Made by a program: the position numbers and the translations under genes. Below the pieces are notes generated by a model. It saw nothing but the letters and a program-made list of their open reading frames with translations. It did no database searches and was not told where the DNA came from. From Lingula anatina (Eukaryota; Brachiopoda; Lingulata; Lingulida; Lingulidae), in NCBI RefSeq assembly GCF_001039355.2, contig NW_019776028.1, positions 1 through 64,000 on the forward strand: a DNA stretch of 64,000 bases, in the 5' to 3' direction. Shown piece by piece: positions 22,678 through 33,240 of this stretch (its first letter is position 1; every line of letters begins with the position of its first letter).

Positions 22678-25600
22678 AAGAGTGTAGGAGTGCTGTGAAA
22701 ATTGATGCATCTGATGAATCCATAGAAGACACCATAGTATATGGCTCAGACAACAGCAGTGATGAATCATTTGAAATTCCCTTGATGAGTTCTCCAGATG
22801 ATCTACTCAAGTTGGATGAAGACAAATTGTTCTTTACAGATAAGAGACATGTGTATATAAAAAAGATTAAAAAAACAAAGTTGTCCTACAATGGGAAGAA
22901 AAAGAAGAATGAAAGGGTTTTGAATTCAAAACATTGTTGTATGATTTGTGGGAAGCTGGTACTCCGAATTCGTGATCATCTGCTTCATGTCCACGAAGAT
23001 CATGAAGAAATTAGAGCCTTAAACAAAATGTCACAAAAGCAGCAAAAGGATGCATTAGAAATTATGCGTAACAAAGGAGATCATGACCACAACGAGAGGG
23101 TGTTGCAACAGGAGAAGGGTGAACTGCTTCTATCTCGTCGATTTACTGACGGTGATATGAAAACTACCGATTTCCTGCCATGTCCTACTTGTTTTTTATA
23201 CGTTAAAGATTTGGCCAAGCATCGCAGTTATACGAAAAGATGTAAAGGTTTTGATGGTGATATGTCCAGTTCAAGAGCCTCTTTACTGGCTAAAGGACTC
23301 TTAGACAGTGGAACTGATCATATTCCCTCTGAATTCCTGAAAAGTGAAGTACTCAGTAAATTTATTAATGATGAAATCAGCTGTGTAGCAACCAAAGATG
23401 AACTTATTCTGCATTTGGGAAACCAAACGATAAAGAATGTGGCGAAAAATCTTCTGAAACGAGGAAGGTATGCATCTGATAAGATGCGACTAGCAGCTAG
23501 AATTCTGATCGAAATAAGGAAAATAATGGCAAAAGAAATAACATGGGATGAAGTACTGAAACCGGAGAATTTTACCATAATCGTAACAGCTGTGACAACT
23601 CTTGCAGGAATAGGAAAAGAAGGAAATACGTACGAAACCCCATCAAATGCTTTGAAAGGAGGATACGTTATCAAAGACCTCGCAAACATCAAGGAAAGTG
23701 CAGCTCTGATGAGTAGCCCAAAAAACCTGCAGAGAGCTGAGGAAGCAGCAGATGTCATCAAGCTCATGGAGAAAAACTGGAGCAGCAATGTATCATCGCT
23801 AGCAACAGCTACTCTAGATGAAGGTCGTTACACTACCGTTCAGTCTCTACCTGTTCCTGAAGATTTGAGGGTTCTGTCACAACATGTTCAGTGGAAATCA
23901 AACTCATTGAGCACTGAAGCAATCCTTAAGACGAAGGATGGGTTTAGAGAAGGGGTTGAGATCGCTCAAGCAAGACTGGTGACATTCAATAAGCGAAGGC
24001 CAGGGGAGATAGAAGCTATATAGTAAGTATAACCTATTATTTCCACAAAAATGTCTTAAATTTTGAACATTCTTAGATTTTGAACATTAAAAAAATAAGT
24101 TTCTTGGGATTGTGAAACCATTACATATATTTTAAAATAAATATAAACCCAAAACAAGCAATTACATGCTAAAAATTTAAGTATTGTTCAATATTACAAC
24201 TTTAAAGTGTTATGAATTCAATTTGACACCTTTACTTCCATGGTATCCATTGATTGAGTGAAAGTCAATCATATTTCCATACTGTTCAAGATAAACTTGG
24301 CTTTTTTACACATTTGCAATAAAACAATATTAAAAAATCGTAATAAATCTTAAATCATAAATTGCCTATTTCCCAACAGTACTTGTATTATTTTATTTTT
24401 TATCACATTGCTCAAGTTGCATGTTTCAATGGGGACACAGTGTGATTTGTAGAGTAAAAATTTTAATGTAACAAAAATTAGTGTTTGATTGTGGCAGTGG
24501 GTTAATTAGCTGGTTTTGTAGATTAACTTTTTTATTAAATGAGTGAAGAATGGGGTCAACAAGAAAAAGTAGATGAATCACATAGCTATAATTATGACGA
24601 CATCAACTTTAGTTTCTGTTTGATGATTTTTCAATAGTCTTGATGACTACCAGAAGAGAAGAAAGGAAGGTGAGCCACACATGTCACAGTTCATGTCTTC
24701 CCTTTCCGATTTGGAGAAATATTTATTGACGGCACATGAACTTATAACCGTCAGAGGAAAGAGGGGACGTGGAGTTCCAGTTCTACTGCCCCCTGATCTG
24801 TACGACCTGCTGGAACTGTTAGCATCTGAAGAAGTCAGAAAAGCAGTTCAAGTAGACAATTCACCTTACCTTTTCCCAAATTTTGGTAAGTTAAACTTCT
24901 AACATGCTACTGAACATCATTTTGTTTTTGCTCGTGGAAAGGATGAGTCTGTGTTATGATCAGGGCCTGGTTTCACGAACAGACTTAAGTCCTTTTCAAG
25001 TCCAAAAATGTACTATTTGACTTAAGTCTGTAAAAAAATGACAAGTCATATTTCACAAAACACTAGGCCAAAAACACTTTTGACTTAATATTGCCAGGTA
25101 GGAGATTTAAGTCTGTATTTCATAAATGAAATAGACCTCGTCGGGATGGCTTAGTGGTTAGCATATCCACCTCTCTTGTGGTAGTTCGTGGGTTCGGGCC
25201 CCGGCCGGGTCATACCAAAGACCATCATCAAAATGGTACAAACTGCCCCCCCCCCTGCTTTGCATGCAGGCATTAGGGTAGGAGTTTGGCAGTGCAGCCC
25301 GACTGTGTAAAAGGCCTGGTATTGTGTGGCACTGTCTATGGGGACACGCACTATAAAGATCTCCTGAGAACAATCGTAAGAGTAGGGTATTGTAACCCTG
25401 TCCCGGATTTCTATCTAGTGCTGCATGGCCTTCGATGCTGAAAGTGCACTCTAATGGATTAATCAGTCAATCAATCATAAATCAATAAATGGCGAATGTT
25501 CGGTTGAAAGTCACGTTTATTGAAGTGAAAGTTCAATTATTTACTATATTTTGCAAATAAATAATTTATCGTAGATTATAGTTCTTACAAGATAGTATAC

Positions 25601-26115
25601 AACAGATTGAAATATAATTATACAACAGTATGAAAAGCTCTTGATGTCCCTTTAGGTGATGGTGTAGTTCGAGCGGTTGAATCTTTATCAAAAGTTGTTG
25701 ATTCACTGAAGAGAAAGCTACAAGATCCTTCCTCAATCAAAGCTACAAGATTACGAAAATATTTAGCCACAACCTTACAGGTAGTGTATTGTACTTTTTT
25801 ATCAAATGATTTCTATTTAAATCTCCATTGAAGATGTCAATAATATGTAATCATACCATGCATGCATTCAACATTAAAGGACTAGCAGAGCCTAATTATA
25901 AAACATGGTTCAATAACAATATATTAATGATAAGCAACAAAATATGTAGATCTTAAACATTTAGTATAAATGTACATTTAGTATGTCCAGATTGCATTTA
26001 GAATATGCAAGGGCAGCATGGGGTGAATAAGTTCACTGTATTCATCCTACAGCATACATAGAATTGTCTGCATTGCACTGAAACATCTGTATGATCAATT
26101 ATTGCCTGACACAGG

Positions 26116-26185
<70 letters not shown>

Positions 26186-27678
26186 GATGGAATGGTATTG
26201 GTGCTGAACCGATTCATTACAGCGGGACTATTTGTGAATTATTACTATTGAACATTAATAGGAAGTCATAATTTTATTGGCTTCATTTTAGTGACTTTGA
26301 TGTTTATTTTATTTCATTTGATATTATGTCATCAAAATGAGACAATTATATGACTTCATGATATGGCATCTCAGTTAAGCCATACTATGCATGTGCATAA
26401 AGACTATTACAAAATGATGTCGACAACCATATTTTAAACTTATAGACTATTCAAAAATATAAATGGTTACTATTAAACTCTTACAAGAAGTTATATTGAT
26501 AGTGTTTTGGTGACTTTGACTCTTACACCTTAGTTACACCTTGTACCTTAGTTTATATTTCAGTCAATTGATATCATGTAGGTTTCAGGTTGCTATATAA
26601 CTTGTAGAATATTAAAATTAGAAGGGGTTACTATTGAACACTAATAGGAAGTCATATAATTGTCTCATTTTGATGACATTGAATTTGACCTTGACGTGCA
26701 ATTTCACAGTCATATAAACTTGAGTTAACAGCAAATAGATAGACATATATATGTCAGCTATTTGCCACTTTTATATTTTTCATTTTTTAAGTTGATAATA
26801 ATAGGAATTCAAATTTTCAATGTGGAAAAGGTCCATATTATATTCTAAAATAGTAACACGTACACAGGTCCTCAGACTTTGACAATTTATTACTGGATAA
26901 TGGTTTGGTAACTCATCTTGTTACTTAAAAATATTAGGAAGAAGTATAGATTAAATGATATTTAACTATTTTTCTATTCTATCCCCAGGTATTTTCCCTT
27001 GAGGCGTATGAACTCGAGTGGGTGGCGTCTCATTTAGGCCATACTATGCATGTGCATAAAGACTACTACAGAATGATGTCGACAACAATCGAAAAAACCA
27101 AGATGGCGAAATTGATGGTCTTATCAGAAAGTGGCAATCTTGATCAGTACCGTGGAAAATCACTTGACAAAATTTCATGTGAAGGTAAGTTTTACATTTA
27201 TAATTTTGCACTTGATACATTAATACTTTTTTCTTTCTAATATTTTCCTTTATGATCCTTCAATCCTTTTTTAGCTCGTCAGGACTTTGTCCCAAAGAGC
27301 TATAGCAGTCACCTCGGCATTGGCGTTTGGTTGTCAGCTGTTGATAAAGGACATGGAATAAACAAACAAACATTCGCTCACTGACTCTAATAGAACATTG
27401 TGCATTTCCTACAGGCATGATGTGTTATTTAAACTGTAATTGCAGAACTTGAAATAACATGACATTTTAATCAACTTGAAAAAAATCAGATGTAGACACA
27501 TTAATTTTTGGCAGTCAAAGGGTTGATATGAGTAGTTGGGGAGTAAATGTTAGAAACAATGTAAATCATGTCATTTATTGTAATGACAGAAATATAGTTA
27601 TTTCTGTATTATACCAATTTAAAATGAAATAAATGACAACTTTTGAGCTTAAGAGGAACTTAAAGCTAGAAATTTTAG

Positions 27679-27755
<77 letters not shown>

Positions 27756-28888
27756 CACATCAGTACACTTTATTGTCATGTAACATTTCTGTTTTGTGCA
27801 GATGTTGTTATTCCTGAATCTGCTTTGGATGATGACGTGGATGATGAAGTCCAGTCTCCGAGTCAGCCTCAAACAACTGGTATATACTCAACTAAACATT
27901 GCTCTAATATTCATTAGTAATATCATTCTGTGTTTGAAAGACTGAAGTTTAGATATGATAATTTGCTCAACATTTATATTCATTGTCAAAATAAAGTTAA
28001 AGGCATGATTTATGATACAAGTTACACAGCATACAGGCCCATAGCCAAAATTTTGAGTGAAGGGGTGCATAGAATCAGCAAGCGGAACTTCCTATTATAC
28101 AAGTGAAACTTTTGAAACCAGAAGAAAGTTGACAAACAAAAAAAAAAAAAAGGTCTCAAAGCTAAATCCCATACATTTGATATCTTTTATTACAAAATAT
28201 GATATTTATTAACACCTCATTTTTTAATAAAACTGGGATTGTGTGAAACATTTATCTCTGCGGCAAGAGTTTTTCAGTTGGGAGGAACTATTGATATCTG
28301 GAAAGGGTGCATGTGCACCTGTTGCACCCCTTCCTCCTGGCTATGGGCTCAACATAACAGTATAAATGATTGATTACTGGTTATTATGTAAAATATTAAA
28401 ACAAATGTGTATGTAGCATTTCAGAGTTCAGAGCAGTCAGCATCAAAAAGATCTCTCCACAGTGATTTAGACAAGAAGCGGATAAAATACACAGGTAGAG
28501 ATCTTAGTTTATTTGAATATTTTATTCATCGACCAAAAATCTCTTCCATGTACATGTATCTTGCTTTGCTCTCAAGCTCTTTATATATATATAGTTATCT
28601 TCATAAATTTCCTAAATCTCCTTCCTTCCTTCTTATTCATGAATGATAAATTGTCGGCTTTGATTTTCTAAAAAATCAGAGAGAAAAGAAGACAGTAATT
28701 GGAAAATCCACCCAGATTATCAAAAGATATTTAAAACAATTATTGCGGAGAAGAAAGTGCCAGGGAATTCCACAATAACACAAATGACAACAGGAACAGC
28801 GTTGGAAATTGTACCTGCCTACAAGATCCGTAATAAAATAAACGCAGATGTCCAAAAGATAAAACGACAGCAGACTTCCAAAAATTAA
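22678..28888 (+). CDS. Tyrosine recombinase with N-terminal zinc-finger-like motifs (5' exon missing)
   Basis: Exons 22678-24022, 24638-24885, 25656-25780, 26989-27184, 27802-27879, 28432-28494 and 28680-28888 splice in consistent phase to about 754 codons; the first exon, with the start codon, is not visible. N-terminal C2H2-like motifs: CCMICGKLVLRIRDHLLHVH and CPTCFLYVKDLAKH. The recombinase signature follows: Arg in FNKRRPGE (box I), Lys in VRGKRGRGVPVLL, TRLRKYLAT (the HxxR box, with T for the first H), LGHTMHVH (H/W position) and the nucleophile in DYYRM. The tail is acidic then basic (KIKRQQTSKN). The family breaks and rejoins DNA through a phosphotyrosine; a related fold drives Cryptons and Starships. 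It is divergent from RecQ and near the right end of the element. Confidence 0.8.
24962..25135. repeat. Partial repeat related to the 51.4-kb MITE
   Basis: GGGCCTGGTTTCACGAA followed by GACTTAAGTC-rich sequence resembles the GGCCCCCGTTTCACAAAG end and interior of the element at 51365-52099. It lies in a recombinase-gene intron next to the SINE. Confidence 0.45.
25137..25490 (+). mobile_element. tRNA-derived SINE
   Basis: The head carries an A box TGGCTTAGTGG (25147-25157) and a B box GGTTCGGGCCC (25191-25201) at tRNA-like spacing, then an unrelated body, then an AATCAATCAATC-type tail. It sits in the intron between recombinase exons 2 and 3, same strand. Possible short flanking ATAAATG duplication. 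Confidence 0.75.
26117..26180. repeat. (TA)n microsatellite
   Basis: About 32 TA units in a recombinase-gene intron. Confidence 0.95.
26240..26685. repeat. Three diverged ~60-bp direct repeats
   Basis: 26240-26302, 26465-26520 and 26625-26685 share a TTACTATT..AAC..TA..AGGAAGT..AT core and, at the end, a TTTTGGTGACTTTGA-like block. Confidence 0.6.
26365..26427 (+). pseudogene. Intronic partial copy of the recombinase catalytic exon
   Basis: 63 bp match 27024-27086 with 5 mismatches, covering the LGH and DYYR codons. Here the frame reads SHTMHVHKDYYKMM and soon reaches a stop, with LGH changed to LSH. No acceptor precedes it, so it is a non-functional duplicate within the intron just upstream of the real exon. 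Confidence 0.85.
27681..27753. repeat. (TA)n(TG)n compound microsatellite
   Basis: TA units followed by TG units in a recombinase-gene intron. Confidence 0.95.
28036..28349. mobile_element. MITE-like element, GCCCATAGCCA ends
   Basis: Left end GGCCCATAGCCAAAATTTTG and right end TGGCTATGGGCT are inverted repeats about 315 bp apart; the subterminal GGGGTGCA/TGCACCCC is also inverted. It lies in a recombinase-gene intron. Confidence 0.65.
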
Positions 28889-30434
28889 TAATGAAATGTG
28901 TGCATATCTATATATCCACCTATTTCAGGTATTTGGTTGCCTTGTATTTTTGGAGAAAGTAGTTTTTTTAAATATACTTTAAACATTACATACCAGTGTT
29001 TATATGCTATAACATCTAGTTGTATTCAATTAATTTTTTTTAAGTGGGTTCAATTTTTTCCACATTTAGACTATTGTGTTATTATTCTTACTGCTTTTTT
29101 AATAATACCAAAGGTCTTAAATTTGTTTTATAAGCATTTTGCCATGAATCACAACAGTAATTCATGTTTTTAATTTGTAAGGAGTTTCGACATGTATATT
29201 TTCAAGGTCGTTTTTCACCTGTTGGAACGTTTCTTTAGATAACCTTTAATGGAATCAAAGATTTTCCACATTATTTTTCTCATAATATTCATGTTTTCTA
29301 GTAAAAGTTTATGATCTTTTGTATGGAATGTTTTTTAACATGTTTTCAATATTTTCAATAGCATTTGTGATTTCTTTGGTCAGTTCTGCTTGTGAGAGAT
29401 CAATTGACCTGTTTGCTGTAAATCCATGCTGACTTTCATTTAGAACATTATCTTTTTCTATGGATTGTTTTAATCTGATAAATAATTTTTATGAAGTTTT
29501 AGAAAATTGAGATATTAAAAGACAGGTCTCTAATTGGTAATCATTTTCCTATTACCATACTGTATAGAGGTTATTGTCATTAAGTGTGGGAGAATTCCAT
29601 GTAAACTTGTCAATCTTTATATTTTAATTTGTTGCCAGCATTAAGTATTTCTTCACATCTGTTAAAACATGGAACACTTATTTGTTTGCAAGATATTGGA
29701 ATGTGTTTGAATCTGTTCAGTTAATTTTGGACTAAATTTGGCCCTATATTGGTAAAAAGGATTTAAAACTTTACTATTAATGTTAATAATATGATTTTAT
29801 TATCAATTAATGTATCTGGATAATTGATAGTTGTTTATTCCTAATAAAGATGGTATTCAATCATATTTGATATTTCTTTTCTGCTCCTTTAGGATAGTAT
29901 TGTAATTAAAGCAGTTTTGATTGCATATAATATTTGGGTTGTGTATTTATGTATTATGTCATGCATGAGGTATTTTTACTCTTTCCTGAAATATCTATAA
30001 ATGAAAATAAGTTATGTATGCATTGTAAATATAAGTTCCTCCTGAGGTTAAAAATCTACGTGCAATAATTAAGAGGACTTCCCAAATAATGAAATGGACA
30101 GATGTAAAATATCCAATTAGGAAGCGGTACTAGGTGCTCCGGATAGAGTAAACATACCCTGCCTCATGCATGACACCCGCCTATGTCAAATAGATGTTAA
30201 AATGACATATAACTAGCACGGAACAACATAGATGTAAAATCAAAACGTGGTAGTGCGGCGGGCCATGTGCCACCTCCGGCGACGGAATCCCACTCTTCTG
30301 ATCGCAGCGACCGCTTGCGGGATATCCTAGTTTATTGGCGTGTAACCCTACATACATCCTAAGACATTATTAAATCTGGATTCAAAATTTTCGGAAATTT
30401 TACCACTCGTCTGTGAACTAGCTCCTTTAAGGAT
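28889..30434. other. 3' spacer of the large element, no gene
   Basis: AT-rich sequence with no supported exon between the recombinase stop and the right-end motif cluster. Confidence 0.5.
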
Positions 30435-30653
30435 ATTGTGATAAGCATAATTTCTTGATTACTCACAAGTCAATGCTGATCCGATGAGAGTTCATCACAA
30501 GGAAAACTCATCACAAAGGTGCACACAACTGAAGCACACACCTAATAAGGCAACATTGACTTGTGATGAGCATATTTTGACTACTCACAAGTCAATGCTG
30601 ATCCGATAAGAGTTCATCACAAGGAAAACTCATCACAAAGGTGCACACAACTG
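30435..30653 (-). repeat. Right terminal motif cluster of the large element
   Basis: Two 71-bp direct repeats (30461-30531 and 30583-30653, one mismatch) each carry ACTCACAAGTCAAT, TTCATCACAAGG, CTCATCACAAAG and GTGCACACAACTG. They are separated by 51 bp holding GACTTGTGATGAGCAT (30558-30573), identical to the left end in direct orientation. A degenerate ATTGTGATAAGCATAATTT is at 30435. Confidence 0.75.
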
Positions 30654-31030
30654 TATGTTTCACACACACACGCACACACAATCAAAGGTACTGTACTTGC
30701 ATGCATGTTGCACAAGCAAAGTCTGGCTTTTGACAGACTGAAGAACATACTTTATCTTCTAAAGAGTAAATGCCTTTGCTGTGTATAAAGATTGAACATG
30801 CATAATGTTGTCTTGAAAATTCAATTCAATTCTGTTCTTTTAGTTGATACCAAAGTGAAAGATAAGAACAATGTAACACCTGTAAAGACACTTAAGTATT
30901 GAGGAGATAGGTAAGACAGGAATCTCGGTACAATAGTTATGACTTTTAATATACTAATGAAATATCCGTGCACACACACGTACACTAACAAACACACATA
31001 CACACACACTGCAAGCATGTTGCTCAAGCA

Positions 31031-31031
31031 N
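31031..31031. other. Contig join (single N)
   Basis: 378 bp outside the right end of the large element. Confidence 0.6.
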
Positions 31032-31631
31032 GCAGATTACATGATTGTGCTAGCCGCAGATGCTAATGATCTGGTGTATGGAGACCACTGCCGCAAAATT
31101 GGGTGAAGTAATAATGGAGATGACTTGGGTGTGCAGAGGTTGATTCATAAACACTGCGGCAAAGGAACAATGGAAACAAAGACTGATAGGTAGTTTTCAG
31201 ACAGCCTTGCTTACATTGCCAGTAGTCGCTGGTAAGGTGGATTGAGACAGTTTTGGCCAGCTGTCTCTGTCTAAATGCGGGCTCTTCTATTTCATCTGAG
31301 AAGTACTGATAATGGAGCAATGTAGAAGTTAGTTACGGAAACAAGGAAGGAGAAATGGGAGATCGCTCATAGGGTAAAATTTTTGCCTCTGTAGTAAATA
31401 AAAGGATAAACACTATGAACACAAGTATGCAACATAAACTCTATTCAACATTACCTGAAAGAGAGCATTTTCAACAGAATAAATGGTTTGATTCGAAAGT
31501 TAAATAATATGCAGGAAAGTTTTACGAAATTAATAGTTTCCTTTAACATATTTAGAAAGGATGGTAAGTAATTTTGAGAAATTAACAGACAGTGTGTACT
31601 TCTGGGCCTCTTTACAAAACCAGTAAAAAAT

Positions 31632-32093
31632 GTGAGCGTGCAACATGTAGCTGAAAACTTAATGAAAGGAATGGACAAAATTTTAGCAGCGGAGGAGCTA
31701 GAGGAGGACAAACGAGGCCAAGATGGTGGGGAAAAAACAGTGAAAAAGGACGCACGTATGGAGAAACACAAAAGCAGCAACAAAGGGAAACAACAAAAGG
31801 CACGTGGGACTGATCAGTCTATGGATACATTACAGGCGTTGGGAAGCGCCGCCGTGGGACCCCTTGCCTAAAAGGTAAGGGATTTGAAAGAAAAAGTTTC
31901 CCAAATGGAGCCATCAATGTCAACTGGGGACTCTTCCACATGGGTGGAGGAAGAGGGGCAGTTGAGTGACAGTTCAGGGGAGGAGGAATTTGCCAATCCA
32001 GACACAATGTTGAGTGAAATTGACTCTGAACTGCAAAATACTGAGGTATGTAGACCGCCTGTGTTTGGGAAATTGGCGGAGACCTCCCATTGA
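31632..32093 (+). pseudogene. Charged gag-like fragment (tentative)
   Basis: Two short adjacent open frames (31632-31871 and 31884-32093) encode strongly charged, low-complexity protein (KKDARMEKHKSSNKGKQ; GQLSDSSGEEEF). Next to the better-supported gag-like piece at 32315-32772, they may be a broken retroelement gag N-terminus. No domain is recognised. Confidence 0.3.
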
Positions 32094-32314
32094 CAGCATT
32101 TGAATGGGACTTGCCTGGATTTCTCCCTATCAGAAGACCATTACAGGTGATTTAGCTGGCAGAAACAGATCTTACCTATTACTTGAACGATACGATCAGT
32201 GCCTCAATTGGTGCCTCAATTGTGCACTCTTATTATGTCTGTATGTCATCAGAACTAGCAGGGCCAAGCTGACAGTGACAGGTAATTGTCCAGATTAATC
32301 AACAGACAAAAAAA

Positions 32315-32772
32315 GTGCACTACAGTGCAGCCATCGATTACAATAAATTAGCAGACAAAGTGGAACAAAGACTGATAGCTGCAGAACAAAATATCCCCAG
32401 TAATACAACAGAGACGCCTACAAACACCCCACCAAGTCCAAGTTCCTCCAAGGATAAACAGCTAAGTGCAGATATTAGAGCTACGACAGATACAAACCTT
32501 TATACAACTATGCCCTCGGGATTTCATGAGGATGAAAAAACTAGGCAAAAATCTTTAACAATGAATTTGTGGAATTTGCACATCTTTTATACCCGGATCA
32601 GAGCACAACCTTAAAACTTTCAACAGAAAAAGATGGAAATATTATCTCTCAGCCAAAAGCAAAATTCCACAGAAGTATTTACCCATGGAACCAGAGCTTT
32701 GACATTTTTTTTTCAATTTATTCATCAAAATTCACTAATGAAAAACCCAATAGTGTTTCCACGGTCACGTGA
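32315..32772 (+). pseudogene. DIRS/Ngaro-type gag-like fragment
   Basis: Two overlapping frames. The second has IYPWNQSFDIFFSIYSSKF, matching the pattern (W..AF.IF.SIY..KF) seen in gag proteins of tyrosine-recombinase retroelements and in the 45.7-kb fragment. It is frameshifted and truncated. Confidence 0.4.
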
Positions 32773-32937
32773 CTTCTGCTAAATTCTTCGTGAGAATGCG
32801 AGATTTTGCAGGATTTGAAGTTGAAAGGGGCAAGTATGGATCTTACACAACGGACGCCATATCGACGAGTGCTTGTTTCGATCTGAATTTTTTCGAAAAC
32901 ACATCCATGCGAGTACTTGGAATAGAAATTTAACAGA

Positions 32938-33240
32938 CGTACCTGATGACTTTTCCATGAAAGAACTGAAAACGTATCTTACAGACAGCAAGGATAGGAC
33001 ATACGATAAGAAATCTGTGCGGGCATTCAAAAGTCTGAAAGCTTAACGGTATTTTCAAGATGGATATGTGCAGAAAATCTACACAACAGCTTTAGTGGAC
33101 CACTCTGTGTCACCAGAATTGTTTATTGGGAAGTGTAAAGTCATGGCATCAATGAAGCGCATTATCTACAATGTTGCCGTATGCCTGGATGTCAACGGCA
33201 AGGTCCTTGGAGGAACCTGTAATTGCGTAGCAGGGTGAAT
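32938..33240 (+). pseudogene. Relic of a SWIM zinc-finger transposon gene
   Basis: One frame reads PDDFSMKELKTYL, then FQDGYVQKIY, MASMKRIIYNV and TCNCVAG, the pattern of the SWIM-domain proteins that often precede YqaJ-type nucleases in invertebrate repeats. An in-frame TAA interrupts it at 33044-33046, and the second half of the SWIM motif (CxH) is not found. A GTGAATG after the GG could be an old splice donor. Confidence 0.5.

Larger units (their letters stand above)
12838..30653. mobile_element. Candidate large tyrosine-recombinase transposon (~17.8 kb, three genes)
   Basis: Seen: both ends carry clusters of CTTGTGATGAG-type motifs in opposite orientation (left 12859-12921; right 30461-30653). 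Reverse-complementing the right end gives the same order of blocks as the left: TGTGTGC, CTTGTGA, TCATC, TTGACTTGTGA. Between them lie a zinc-finger/DUF6589 gene (+), a RecQ-type helicase gene (-) converging on it, and a tyrosine recombinase gene (+) diverging from the helicase. Known: tyrosine recombinases mobilise Cryptons, DIRS elements and fungal Starships; RecQ-like and DUF6589 genes are multicopy in many invertebrate genomes. Inference: the trio forms one mobile unit. Exact ends are uncertain because CA-rich DNA flanks both sides, and the N at 22633 interrupts the middle. Confidence 0.65.

Noticed and set aside
22637-23788. Antisense ORFs across the first recombinase exon
   Set aside because: Shadows of the spliced plus-strand coding frame.
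25147-25210. Stand-alone tRNA gene
   Set aside because: A and B boxes are present, but the sequence cannot form an intact tRNA and continues into a SINE body.
25998-27872. Tyr-Ile and Thr-His repeat ORFs
   Set aside because: Translations of TA and TG/CA microsatellites.
30660-31030. CA-rich segments at 30660 and 30965 as a duplicated element end
   Set aside because: The similarity rests mainly on CA repeats and a GCATGTTGC word; not convincing.
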